This document shows positions 35,940 to 47,132 of a stretch of DNA of 64,000 bases, in pieces. The stretch covers positions 248,001 through 312,000 of the forward strand of contig QRFJ01001014.1 in assembly GCA_006176705.1 (NCBI GenBank). The letters are read 5' to 3'. Every line of letters begins with the position of its first letter. The first letter of the stretch is position 1. The translations under genes were made by a program, and so were the position numbers. This DNA is from Cocos nucifera. Taxonomy: Eukaryota; Streptophyta; Magnoliopsida; Arecales; Arecaceae. Below the pieces are notes generated by a model. It was not told where the DNA came from, ran no database searches, and was given only the letters and a program-made list of their open reading frames with translations.

Positions 35940-36450
35940 TTGATCACTCCCTCTCTCACTCTCTTGATCTCTTTCATCGATGAAGGTGGTGAGGCCGAAC
36001 CCCTCCCTCCCAGCTTTTTTATCTCTCGATCTTTCTTTCTTCCTCTCTCTATCTCCCTCGTCGGCGAGGTCGGACCCCATCCCTCCCTCTCTCACTCTCT
36101 CGATCTCCCTCGCCGGCAAGACCGGACCCCATCCCTCCTAGTGATGCTGGCAAGGCCGGACCCTCCCTCCCTCTCTTACTCTCTCGATCTTCACTCTCCC
36201 TCTCTCGATCTCCCTTGCCGACGAGGCCGGATCCCCTCCCTCCCAATGATGGCGGCTAGGTCGGACCCCCTCCCTCCTAATGATGGTGGTGAGGTCGGAT
36301 CCCTCCCTTTCTCTCTCTCTCTCTCAATCTCCCTCACCGATGACAACAGCGAGGTCGGAGCCCCTCCTCCCTCCCTCCCACTCTCGGTCTTTCTTGCCGG
36401 CGGCTGGCGAGCGACCAGCCCTCCCTCTCTCAATTTGTCAGTCTCCTTCT
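35940..36450 (+). repeat. CT-rich minisatellite within the CACTA element
   Basis: Irregular repeats of about 50-70 bp built from CCCTCCCTCTCTCACTCTCTC and a GATCTCCCTCGCCGGCGAGG-like block. Long open frames on both strands here are due to the repeat and have no family resemblance. Three GAGCCAGCT/GTCGGCTCG motifs lie just upstream (35812-35935). Confidence 0.7.
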
Positions 36451-36637
36451 CAGTCTCTCCATTTCTTAGTTTCGAATCTCGAAATTGGTTCTGGCTTTCT
36501 AGGATCCATTAGGATCTGGGTCTGGTACTTCAAGTACAGATCCATCAGATATTCGAATTTGGATCTAGTATCAGTAATTAAAATTGGGTCCGAATCCGAG
36601 TATCCAGGTTCTGATCCAAAAACTATGGCATATAGAT

Positions 36638-36735
36638 AATTATAATATTTATAATAAATATTTATAATATTTATTATAAATATTCTATAAATTATTATAA
36701 ATATATATGATTGATAAATAATACTATAAAATTAA
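36638..36735. repeat. AT-only palindromic stretch
   Basis: About 100 bp of almost pure A and T with interleaved palindromes of the TTATAATATTTATAATAAAT type, between the CT-rich and G-rich blocks of the CACTA element. Confidence 0.6.
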
Positions 36736-36879
36736 AAAAATTATACCTATGGCTATAGAGAGTGGATCGCACCGAAAGCTCCAAGGGTCACTGACGATGA
36801 TGCTAGAAGAGGACGATGATACTAGAGGTAACCTGTGAAACAAAAGTAAGATAGCAAGATAGAGAAGAGAGAGAAAGAG

Positions 36880-37485
36880 GAAAGAGAGAGAGAGTAGGGG
36901 CGGCCGAAGATGGAAGCCAGGGGGAGGGGCATAGTGATGAGGAGGCTCGGGAGGCACAGTGACGGGAGGGTCGACGATCGAGAGGGGGAGTGGGGGGTGG
37001 AGGCCGAGTGGGGAGTGGCGGGGGAGGGCGGCTGGGGATGGAGGGGCGGGCGGGGGAGGGTGGGGTGTGGGGTGGCCAGGGGGATGGCGGGAGGGCGGCC
37101 GGAGATGGAGGTTGGGGGGTGGTGCAAGGTGGGAGAGGGGTGACCGGGATGGGGGGAAGGAGGGGCGGCCGGAGGAGAGGTGGGGGGCCTAGGTGGGGGT
37201 GTGGGGAGGAGCGGCCGGGAAGGGGGAAGGAGGGGCGTCGGGGGAGGGTGGGGGTGCGGGGAGGGCGACCGAAGATGGGGGGGGGGGGCGACCGAGATGG
37301 GGGAAGGGGGCACCGGTGGGGGCTGGTGGGGTGGGTTAGCAGTCGGGGATGGGGGAAGGAGGGGTGGCCATGGGAAGGTGGGGGTCGGGGGACTGGGTGG
37401 TGGGGATGGCAGCGCCGATCGGAGGGGAAGGAGGGGTGGCAACGGATGAGGGGGAAGAAGCCTCACCGACGACGGAGAGGAGGGG
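36880..37485. repeat. G-rich, strand-skewed block in the CACTA element
   Basis: About 600 bp in which the plus strand is dominated by GGGG runs, GGGGGAGGG, GGCGGCCGGAG-like units and a run of ten G near 37280. It is a degenerate tandem repeat with very high G-quadruplex potential on the plus strand. The minus strand reads as a Pro-rich frame (37511-36822), which I attribute to composition and not to a proven protein. Confidence 0.7.
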
Positions 37486-37555
37486 GAGAGACAGAAAGAG
37501 AGATCGAGCACGCATGGAAGGAAAACAGAAAAAATTTGAGGATTTTTAATCTAAC

Positions 37556-37626
37556 CTACGGCAGCGGTTATCGAACCGCTGCCATAGATCTATAGCAGCA
37601 ATTTTTGATAACCACTGCTATAGGTT
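37556..37626. repeat. Internal copy of the CACTA subterminal repeat
   Basis: CTACGGCAGCGGTTATCGAA followed by CCGCTGCCATAG, then CTATAGCAGCAA...CCACTGCTATAGG: two facing pairs of the same unit as in the terminal arrays. It borders the long inverted repeat that follows. Confidence 0.7.
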
Positions 37627-37639
37627 GGAAATAATTTTT

Positions 37640-38625
37640 TTTATTTTTTTTAAATATTATATAATTTTAAAATTTAGTGTCCATCTTCACCATTCATTAT
37701 CTAAATAATTATCATTAGAGTGTCATTACAAAAGATCGCCTCGATCCAATGGCCCTAGTTTCATCGATTAGAAAAATTTAATTTTGATGATCACGAATGA
37801 TGATGCAATGACCTGATAGATGGAGACCTCCGATGGATTCAAAAATTTATAACGATGATCTCGATGATGTTTGTAACATACTAAAAAAGGTTTCACTTTA
37901 ATCAGATATCGTTATTATGGTCAATTTAGTGCGAAATAATTTTTGTCGTTAAATTAGAAACAAGCGATCAAAGGGTTAAACGATGTCCGATTATGAGATA
38001 ATTATTTAGTTAAATGATCTTTGTTATAATTTAAAATATTTTATATGGCGATGATAGTAAAATTTAAATCATTTTCGTATAAACTATTCATGTTAAGTAG
38101 ATATTGCAAAAGCACGAGCATAACAATCAGTGAAGTTTTAGAATGGTTATCAGGAGACGTATAGTTTTAGATCATTCTTCATCTCATGAGTTGAATTTTA
38201 TAATCACCATCATAAAAATTGATTAAAGTAGTAGCCAAAATTATTTATAAAAAAAATTATCTCATAATTGGACACCGTTTGGTCCTTTGATCACCCATTT
38301 ATCATTTATCGGCAGAAACCAACCTATACTAAATTGACCAAGATAACGATATCCAATTGAAGTGAAACTTTGATAGTACACTACAAACATCATCGAGATC
38401 ATTGTTGTAGATTTTTAGATCCATCGAAGGTCTCCATCTATTAGATCATTGCATCATCATTCGTGGTCATTAAAATCAAATTTTTCTGATCGATAAAGCA
38501 AGGGCCATCGGATCGAGGTGATCTTTTGTGATAACACTCTAATGATAATTATTTAAATAATGAATGGTGAAGATGGGTATTAAATTTTAAAATTATATAA
38601 TATTTAAAGAAAAAAAAAATCATAA
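37640..38625. repeat. Long inverted repeat (hairpin), arms of about 430-480 bp
   Basis: The left arm starting TTTAAATATTATATAATTTT (about 37646) is the reverse complement, with scattered mismatches, of the right arm ending AAAATTATATAATATTTAAA (about 38610). Landmarks: TCGCCTCGATCCAATGGCCC (37737-37756) pairs with GGGCCATCGGATCGAGGTGA (38502-38521), and GGAGACCTCCGATGG pairs with CCATCGAAGGTCTCC. The turn lies at about 38070-38200. A transcript would fold into a long double-stranded RNA. Confidence 0.82.
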
Positions 38626-38634
38626 ATAAGCTTA

Positions 38635-38945
38635 TAATAGTGGTTCCTACTAACCACTGCTATAGGTCCGACTTATGATAGCGGTTTGACTAATCGCTGC
38701 TATAGGTTTGACCTATAGCAGTGGTTACAATGAACCACTACTATAGATCGACCTATGGTAGCAATTTTTTGTAACCGCTACTATAGGTCTGACTTACGAC
38801 AGTGATTTTTGTTAACCATTGCTATATGTCGAACCTATGACAGCGGTTACAAAAACTATTACCATAGGTCCGACCTATAGCAGCGGTTAACGAAAATCGC
38901 TGCCGTAGGATCTATGGTAGCAGTTTCGAAAATCACTATTATAGT
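38635..38945. repeat. CACTA right subterminal repeat array
   Basis: Repeated CTATAGCAGTGGTTA and TAACCACTGCTATAGG units in both orientations, about every 40 bp, mirroring 33148-33540. Confidence 0.8.
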
Positions 38946-39216
38946 ATGTGCTGTTATGGGCCATTTTTATAGTAGTGTGGGCATAATCAAGGTGGATGCT
39001 CTCATTTATAAGAAGCTAGATGGAGCTCAATGCTTGGTGGAGCTCCAGGTGGAGATGGATCCGGCATGAGATTTAGTTTGGGATCGAGTAGCCTGGCTCA
39101 ACTTCCATGTTTGCCGATCCATGAGAAGCAGGCAGTAGCCTCAGGACATGGGGGTAGTATCATATATGAAGCTCTCAGATTTGAGGTAGAGCCAAATATC
39201 GAGTCGAGATGGAGAT

Positions 39217-40286
39217 TGTTGGAATCTAGCATCTCAAGATTCAGTCCATGATAAGCTAAGAATAAGATTCAAGAGCCACGAGAAAGATTAGCCAACATAC
39301 AGTTAGGCTGGCTTGGATACGCAGTCAAGCTGGCTCGGGATGAGATCGAGCCAGCTTGAGGTGGATTCAAGCTAGCTCTCTCAGGCGGATAGAAAGCAGA
39401 GCTCAGGTGAGACATAGTCGAGTCAGCTTGGCTTCTGATGGAGCTAGCTTAATGGAGGTGAACAGCATGATGGTGAACAACACATGGGCATGCAAGGATA
39501 AGTCTTTTCTTGGGTCTATAGCCCCTAACTTATGAATCAAGTCTATTCATGGGGTCTATGGAGCTGTTGTTCTATCCAGCAGTTAGGAGAGCATGCGAGA
39601 GCTGATTGGATAGCTATTGAGATAATTAGAGCTTATAAGAAGGCCTGACGACCTAAGAAGTTGGAGAGCCTTGAGAAAAACCTCTCAGGCAGTGTAGAGA
39701 TAAGATAGAGAGCATTGGAGTGTTGCAGTATCATCTTCTTGGAGGCATGGGGGCTGAGAGAGGCTCGGTGGTGCAGCAGTCGAGGAGGATATCTCAGTCG
39801 AGAGTGCCAAGAACTTCTTAGGGTGATCGAGTGCCAGGTCTCAGGGAGAGCCAGAGGTCTCAGGATGCACTAGGAGCATCAAGGAGGCCGTGAGTGTCCT
39901 AGAATTGTGGGATTGCCAAAGAACAAAGGTTGGGGCTTGATGTAGAGGCTGAGAGTCTTACAAAGTGTCTAGGAATGTCAAGGACCCCGGACCAGTAGAT
40001 CTATGAGGAGGATCTTCTTGGGATTACTTTGAAAGCATTGTATGGGTGAGTGCTTTTGGATTGAGAGAGAGAGTTGGTGAGTTGAGATTGTATCTCTTCT
40101 ATTATTTTTTTCTTGGTAGTGAAGCATTGCATGTCCCATGGATGTTGGCACTTGGGCCGAACCACGTATATGATTGTGTTTGTTTGTCTTCTTCTTTCTT
40201 TTCATAGCAACAGGTGGTGCCATATCTCCTACAGGTGATCTTGGGTGGATGATTCGTGTTTCGCAATTGATGGATCAACCCTAATA
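39217..40286 (+). repeat. E 3' LTR
   Basis: TGTTGGAATCTAGC... to CCCTAATA, matching 32011-33061. Positions 39303-39450 hold the GCTGGCTCG motif cluster. Confidence 0.85.
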
Positions 40287-40342
40287 GTAGTGGTTTTCGA
40301 ACTACTACAATAGTAAGCACCGCCATAGTCCCATTCTATAGT
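40287..40342 (-). mobile_element. Terminal fragment of another CACTA-like element
   Basis: Read on the minus strand it starts ACTACTATAGAATGGGACTA and continues with GGCGGTGC and an ACTACTGTAG-type unit. This resembles the termini of the CACTA element above but is not identical. It is 56 bp long, cut by the end of E on one side and by D2 sequence on the other. Only one end is present. Confidence 0.5.
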
Positions 40343-41603
40343 AGTATCTCTCTCCAAAATTGAAATTTTAGAACTGAGAGCAAAAATAGTTTGAACTAAA
40401 TGCTCCAGAGTCATACTCATACCAGAGATCACATTGGTAATGTGAGGAACTACAGAGTAATCAGTAGAAGCTATTGAGTATGAGCTCTCCCCCTGAGTAG
40501 TCCTTCGAGCTGACAAGATAATACTAGCAACCTCCTGTGTAATAGTCTAAAGTTGACCATCCGCAAGTCTGATTGAAGAATAATGATATTGATGCTTAGA
40601 CCGTGGCTCAGAAGAAGTGCCTCCAACAGCCTTTGAAGGACTAGTCTCATGATCAGAAATAAACTATATCAGGTGAAGCTTTATAGTCACTGGGTGGTGA
40701 AGTTGGTCCTTCCTCCTCAGCTCTATCCTCCTCCTCCTCTACTGCATCAGTGCCCTTGGTCCAACAATCACCTACATTGGTATAACCTATATAACGCAAA
40801 GAGTTGGCATTGTAAGTGTCCGTGTGGGCAAGGTAAGTAGCAGCCTCTACCTCAATGTCCATCCCAAGACTTCTAAATATTCTAGTAAGAGACATGCCAA
40901 AGGGTAATGGCTTTCACTCTGTTCACAGCCTCTCCCATGGCTTTAATCATTAAGGCAAGCAAATTGATAGGGATCTCACACACTATATGAGTCATTATAT
41001 ATAAATCCCTACTAGATACAAAGTCGAACCTGCTAGCTCTGGGAAAAAAGATAGTGCATACAATATGGTGAAGCACTCTTAGCTACACGCTAAGATCTTT
41101 GCTAGCATCTAACTTATCAATTTCGCTAACATCTTCTCTCTGCTATATAGATTTCAACCCATTCTCCTTATTTAGTAGTTTATCAAAGGTCGATCCTTCA
41201 TAGGGTAGGCGAATAAGAAATCCTAGCTGCTATGCATCAAACTCAATTTCTACTCCTTTTACCAGAGATCTCACCCTTCCATCAGAATATAGAAAATTTT
41301 GGTAAAACTTCCTGACCAAGTCAATATAGATTGCTTTTCTCATTGTGCAAAAAGAACCCCATCCTGGTGATTTAATTTTCTCTCCAAATGAAAATCCATC
41401 CTTTTCAAGAAAACAGAAATCTATATTTTTGCCCAAAAAGATTTTTCTTTCGAAAAGGAGTTTCTTACTTGGAGTCACAAGGGAAAAGGAGGAAGCCAGA
41501 GCTAGTGCGGGAGCAGGTGCTAGAGTAGCTTTCTTCCTTCTTCGCTCTTCTTCTAGACTGCTGGTGGACTTGCACCATTGAGGAAGCTTCACCCGAGGAG
41601 ACA
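40343..41603 (-). pseudogene. D2 env-like / putative plant transposon protein, broken
   Basis: Minus strand, from the MSPRVKLPQW start at 41603. A basic Ala/Pro-rich N-terminal part leads to FYQNFLYSDGRVRSLVKGVE and, after an in-frame TAG (about 41233), QLGF, LPYEGSTFDKLL, LRVLHHIVCTIFFPRASRFD and PINLLALMIKAM. This pattern resembles the 'putative plant transposon protein' family found downstream of pol in env-carrying plant retroelements such as SIRE-type Sireviruses. The C-terminal part (40900-40343) is Pro/Ser-rich, frameshifted, and ends in a helical segment (LEHLVQTIFALSSKISILE). Several stops. I see no convincing transmembrane or fusion segment, so 'env' refers to position only. Confidence 0.55.
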
Positions 41604-42200
41604 TTGTTGAGCAAGGATAAGGGATGCAAGGCAAGGAAGGAAAAGAGGGTAGAAGGGCAAACTTTGTTAGAGATTTGTTGCAGAAGGTAGATTTTGCCAA
41701 GAAGTGGGGATTTAGTTTGAGGTTAGGGCTTGCGGTAGATTTTAGAACAAAGCAAAAATGATTGAAATAAAGAAGAGATAGGAGGAAGAACTATTGCAAG
41801 ATCATCTTTGGAGAGGTTTGAAATGATTTGGAGGGAGCTTTTGGTATGATTTAAGTAAGAAAGGGCTCAACGGGAGAAAAGGAGAGAACGCCTAAGTGAG
41901 AGAAAGAACGGGGGGCATCCTATGGGAGAAGGGAAGATGAACATAGGCCTTTTTCTTTTAAGTCCAAAGAAAAAGATGAAAAGGCCTAAGGGGCATCCCT
42001 TGGATCGTCCCTTTTTGCATGGGGCGACCTAAGGGCATCCCATTCAGTCCAAAAATCAAAATTTCCTCTTTTTAACCAAATTAGCGACTAAGAGTAAAGA
42101 AAAATAGATTATTGTGATTAAAGAAAGGAGGATTATATCTCAAAAGATCATTCATAGGAAGTTTGCAGAATAAATTACCTAAGATCACTAAGCATATGGA
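41604..42200 (-). other. D2 spacer between pol and env-like frame
   Basis: About 600 bp with no gene recognised. It is purine-rich on the plus strand, with GGGGGGCATCC and AAGGGCATCC repeats around 41910-42030. Spacers here in Sireviruses may carry splice acceptor or promoter signals for the downstream frame, but none can be assigned from sequence alone. Confidence 0.45.
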
Positions 42201-45200
42201 TCCAAGATTCCTAGCTCCCTTCTAATTTTATAAAATTTATTTTCATTTAAGAATTTTGTAAAGATATCCACTAATTATTTTTCAGAGCAAACAAAGTCAA
42301 TCAATACATCATTATTTTGCATATGCTGTCTTATAAAATGGTGTCTTATTTCAATTTATTTTGACCTAGAATATTGAATTAGATTTTTAGTTAGATTAAT
42401 GGCATTAGTGTTATCACATCTTATGGAAATGTTACTAAGTTTCATGCTAAAATCTATGAGTTGTTGCTTAATCCACAAAATTTGAGCACAACAACTTTTG
42501 GTAGCAGTATATTCAGCATCGGTTGTAGACAATACTATCGAATTTTGTTTCTTGCTAAATTAAGAGATTATGTTCACTCCAAGAAATTGACAAATTCTAC
42601 TAGTATTTTTTCTATCTAATTTATACCCTGAAAAATCTATATCTTAGTATCTTATTAAATTTATGGAGGATTGGTTGAAAAACCATATGCCTAAAGTTTG
42701 AATTGCATTTAAGTATTTCAAGATTCTTTTAATAGCATTTAAGTATAATTCTTTAGGGTTGGATTGAAATCTTGCACATATACAAACACTGAACATGATA
42801 TCAGGCCTACTATCAGTAAGATATAGCAAGGATCCTATCATGCCTCTATAAAGCTTTAAATCAATACTCTTACTATTTTCATCCTTGCCAAGCTTTCATG
42901 AAGGGCTCATAGGTATGCCAATGCTTTTAGAGATCTTCATTCCAAATTTTTTTAATAGTTCTCTTGTGTACTTGCTTTGGTAAATGAAGATTCCTTCTTT
43001 AGATTGTTTAATATGGAGTTCGAGGAAGAAAGTGAGTTCTCCCATTATGCTCATCTCAAACTTTTTCTGCATAAGCTTGGCAAAGACTTGACACAAAGTC
43101 TTATTAGTCGATCCAAAAATGATATCATCAACATATATTTGTCTTATAAAAATGTTATCAATCTTTCTTTTTATAAAAAGAGTTATATCCACTTTTCCTC
43201 TTGAAAAATTATTTTCTAGCAAAAATTTGCTTAATCTTTCATACCATACTCTAGGAGCTTTGGAAAAGCATGATTTTCAAAACCAGGGGCTGTTCTATAT
43301 TCACTTCTTTTATAATAAAATCATTTAGATGAGTACTTTTTATATTTATTTGAAATAACTTAAAGTTCATAAATATGCATATGCAAGTAAGAGTCTTACA
43401 GCTTCTAATCTAGAATAGGTGCAAAAGTTTCATTAAAATTAATTTCTTCTTATTGATTATATCCTTTAGCTACTAGTCTTGCTTTATTTTAATAATATTT
43501 CTATTTTCATCTAATTTATTTCTAAACACCCATTTAGTTCTAATTATAGGATGATCTTTAGGTCTTTCAACTAGGGTCCACACATTGTTTCATTCAAATT
43601 GATTTAGTTCTTCTTGCATTGCATCAATCCAATTATGATCTTTTTCAAGTTCATCAATGATTTTTGATTCAAAATAAGAGACAAAAGTAAAATAATTATT
43701 TATATCTTTGAAAGAGGATCGAGTTCTTATCCCATGTATAGGATCACCAATAATAAGTTTATTGGGATGATTGTGAGCATACCTCCATTCTTTTGAAAGA
43801 TCATTTGTACCTTTAGATTGTTCTTGTAGATCTTGTTGTTTGTTATCTTCATCCTCATTTTTGTCTTCATATTTTTTTTTTCATTTTTGACTATTGACTC
43901 CTTTATAGTGAGCTCATTCATGCTTTCAATAATTTGACCTGCATCATTAATACCATCTCTCTTTCTCGATGGAAGATCATTAGTCTCATCAAAAATAACA
44001 TGTATTGATTCTTCTACGACTAAGGTTCTTTTATTAAATACTCTAAAAGCTTAACTAGAAGTTGAATAACCAAGAAAAATTACTTCATCAGATTTAGCAT
44101 CAAATTTTTCAAACTTATCTTTACCATTATTTAAAACAAAATATCGATAACTGAAAACATTGAGATATGCAATGTTGGATTTTCTTCCTTTCCAACATTT
44201 ATAAGATGTTTTTATCAAAATTGGTCTAATTGAAGCATGATTTAAAATATATCATGTCATATTAATTGCCTCCATCCAAAAAATAATTTAAAAAATTACT
44301 TTCACATAGTATGGTATGGGCTATTTCTTTAAGAGTTCTGTTTTTCTTTCTACTATTTTATTTTATTAGGATGTCCTAGGTGCAAAAAAGTTGTGATCAA
44401 TCCTTTTTTCATCATAAAACTTTTCAAAATCATGATTTTCAAACTTGGTGCCATGATCACTATGAATTTTGAGAATTGGAAGACTTTTTTTATTTAAAAC
44501 TTTTTGATTAAACTTGGTAAAAGTTGAAAAAGATTCATTCTTGAATGCCAAAAATAAAATCCATATAAATTAAGAAAAAATCATCGATAATCATAAAATC
44601 ATATCTCTTTCTACCTAAGCTTGTGGTTCTAGTGGGTCGAAACAAATTTATATATAATAACTTCAATGGTCTAGAAGTTAAAACAATGTTCTTACTTTTA
44701 AATGAAACTCTAGTTTGTTTTTCTAGTTGATATGCATCACATATTTTAGTCTTTTCAAAATTTAGTTTGGGTAAGCCAACAACTAAATCCTTTTTGATGA
44801 GTTTAGAAAGAGAATGCATACTTATATGTGCAAGCCTACAATGCCAAAGCTAACTAGTCTCATTAATCTTGGCATTCATGACTACTAGGCATTGCATATT
44901 TTATAAAAATAGATTATTCAAATCTATCATATAAATATTATCATGCCTATATTTGATGAATCTCATGCCATCATTATTGGGACTAGTTACAATGCACAAA
45001 GTAGATTAAAATATAACTTTAAATCCCTTATCACATAATTGACTAATTAATAGATTATGCTTGAGACTATCTACTAATAAAATATTTTCAATAAAAGTGG
45101 AGGGAGTGATACCAACGTTGCCTACTCTAATGATCTTTTCTTTACTATTATCTTCAAAGGTGACCATCCCTCCATCTTTTGCTTTAAGAATGATGAATTG

Positions 45201-45396
45201 AGATTCATCACCGGTCATATCTTGAACATCCACTATCAAGATACCAATTTTTCTTTGATCTTTGGGATGCAAGACACACCTACAAAGAAAATAAAATTTT
45301 AACTTTAGGTACCCAAACTTTCTTGGGTCCTTTTTGGTTAGTCATGATGGTTCTTTTAGGAACCCATATCAATTTTACATGAGAGCCACCAAATTT
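42200..45396 (-). pseudogene. pol: D2 pol (protease, integrase, reverse transcriptase, RNase H), broken
   Basis: Minus strand. The linker GPKKVWVPKV and protease YLDSGCSR (about 45330-45220) are followed by a protease body (45205-45006), pre-integrase LWHCRLAHI (about 44855), integrase core with LLYINLF where the family has a first Asp (here Asn), DFMIIDD, and SDHGTKFEN (about 44430). After frameshifts comes the reverse transcriptase with active-site YVDD (about 43140), FEMSIMGEL and YTRELLKKFGM, and RNase H with LLYLTDSRPDIMF, LSTTDAEYIA-like and IFTKFL blocks ending near IRRELGILDPYA (about 42200). Numerous stops and the Asp-to-Asn change show it is dead. Confidence 0.88.
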
Positions 45397-45401
45397 GTTA
45401 G
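45397..45401 (+). repeat. Target-site duplication of C, left copy (GTTAG)
   Basis: GTTAG at 45397-45401 recurs at 60470-60474. Joining the two flanks brings the second Gag zinc knuckle of D2 next to its gag-protease linker in the right order. Confidence 0.9.
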
Positions 45402-46194
45402 TGAAAGGAATATGCTCTACAAACCAATTGAAATATGTATTTTGATGGGATATTCTTTAACCTTTCAGACTCATGTAATGATATTTTTTAAATCAATAAA
45501 GGCATTTATTTCATCATATTCTATGTCTTAATTATTTATTTCTAAGATAATGATGAACCCCATAGATTAGGACTATGATTTTAGGATTATGATGAGATCA
45601 TACTAGTGAAACCTAAAATCTTAAAGCTCTAATCTTAAATATTCTTGGTCGATGGAATATTAAGTTGGGAATCAATATTTTCGGAAAGACTGGCACATCC
45701 TATGTATGTTCAATGGTGATTATGAGAACAAGGATGTGGCTGATTATTAGAGAATAAGTTCACTGAATTAATATGAGTGAAGAATATCTAATGGAGTCTT
45801 ATCTACACGTCAATAGATGGTTCTCATGGTGGGAGTTGTGCATTTAATTCTTTGACCTGAGACTGTTATAGAACCTTATATGTATGAATCCATATTTTGG
45901 TTCATACTCATTCATGACTTCATCTTGTATGGGATATTCTAGATATGATGGATTGCATATGGAGGTTGTGAGTAGGTCAATATGAAAACAATCACTCCTA
46001 GTAAGAGGAGTCGCATTCTACCTGCTCCAGTCAAATGATGATTCAGGAAGACTTTGATCAAAGCATGATGAAAATTAGAAATAGTTTCTAATCTTTCATT
46101 AATCGAATCATCATCATAAGATTAAGAGAAATATGAATATGATATTGAGTTTGACATGATTCCATATCCAAAGTCATATTCAAGATGCAGGGTG

Positions 46195-47132
46195 TGTTGT
46201 GGTATCAACTCGCTTTGATACCAATTTATTAGGATATCGACTCACTCCGATACCCATTGTTCAGGATTTTGTATCAATTATTATGATAGAAAAAAAAAGA
46301 AAATAAAATAATAAAAGCAATCAAATACATGGATCAGTCTAAAAACTTACCTCCATGGGGCATGCAAAGCTTCACTATAAAAGAGAAAAATAGGTGCAAG
46401 AGGAGAACATCCACTTTCAACTCATCGTACATAAATTTCTCTCAACTACAAGCTACCCTCACAAAAGCTCTCTCAAAATTCTAAGAAGACCCATAGAAGC
46501 TACAAGATGCTCTGCTCTTACATCCTCCATACTAGATGCTATGCACCTCTTGCTTCTCTCTCTCGTGGGCTGCATGTACTCGATGCTCTATCAAGCTCCT
46601 CTTGGCGGCTGTCTGAGCCTCTCTACATGCCTCTCACACCACACACACCATCTTTATTGTTCTACAACATCTCAGCCCTCTAAATAGAATGAGAATCCTC
46701 TTCTCAATGGTTCACAGGAGTCCTAACAGGGCTTGTTCTCCTAATATGAGTTGAACATGTCCTTAATGGAGTCTTGGAATGTTTTTCGACTTTCAGATCA
46801 TAACTTCAATCCTTCATGGCCGCTGGATCCTATGGTTCATGCACAACTCTTGTAGACTCCTTGGATTAATCACAATCTAAGTCTAAATAGAGAAATCCCA
46901 TTGTGTTCTATTCGCCTCCATCGAGCCGGCTCGATCAAGGGTCAAGCTGGCTTGGCTACATTACACCCGAACTCCTATTTTTGTCTATTTGAGAGAGCCA
47001 GCTCAACATGGTTCAAGCCAGCTCAATCTCAATCTGAGTTGGCTTGATCGCATATTAGAGCCAGTCTGATTGCTATTTTGAAAACTAATTCTCTTCTTGC
47101 TGTGATCGAATTTGAGGCATCAAATCATAATA
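46195..47132 (-). repeat. F 3' LTR (left)
   Basis: 938 bp, TGTTGTGGTATCAAC...ATCATAATA, matching 48708-49646. Positions 46920-47070 hold GAGCCGGCTCG/GAGCCAGCTC motifs. Adjacent to its right (47133-47165) the minus strand reads GAGTCGAGATGGAGAT, the polypurine tract. Confidence 0.85.

Larger units (their letters stand above)
33133..38977 (-). mobile_element. CACTA (En/Spm-type) DNA transposon inside E
   Basis: The ends CACTACTACAAAAAAGGGC (33133) and, inverted, CACTACTATAAAAATGGCCC (ending at 38977) are CACTA-class termini. A three-base duplication TGG (33130-33132 and 38978-38980) flanks them, as expected for this class. Inside are palindromic subterminal repeat arrays at both ends and a degraded Ptta/En/Spm-type gene on the minus strand. 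No TNP2-like DDE transposase was recognised, so it is probably non-autonomous. Strand is given after the internal gene. Confidence 0.85.
32011..40286 (+). mobile_element. E: short LTR retrotransposon without coding capacity, split by a CACTA element
   Basis: Direct LTRs at 32011-33061 and 39217-40286 flank an initiator-Met-type primer site (TGGTATCGGAGCC, 33063-33075) and a purine tract (GAGTCGAGATGGAGAT) ending at 39216. Its own interior is only 33062-33132 plus 38981-39216, about 310 bp. The same purine tract and homologous LTRs occur in F, which still has gag and protease, so E is a deletion derivative of that Copia family. I see no target duplication (TGAGC left, GTAGT right). Confidence 0.85.

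Noticed and set aside
35820..36512. 230-codon open frame as a possible protein gene
   Set aside because: It is built on the CT-rich minisatellite, has an overlapping open frame on the other strand, and shows no family motif.
36822..37511. 229-codon proline-rich open frame on the minus strand
   Set aside because: Low-complexity translation of the G-rich block; several other frames on both strands stay open for the same reason. A 5' exon of the CACTA gene is possible but not supported.
32006..40291. Target-site duplication for E
   Set aside because: TGAGC and GTAGT do not match, and the right flank is a CACTA fragment, so the site has been rearranged.
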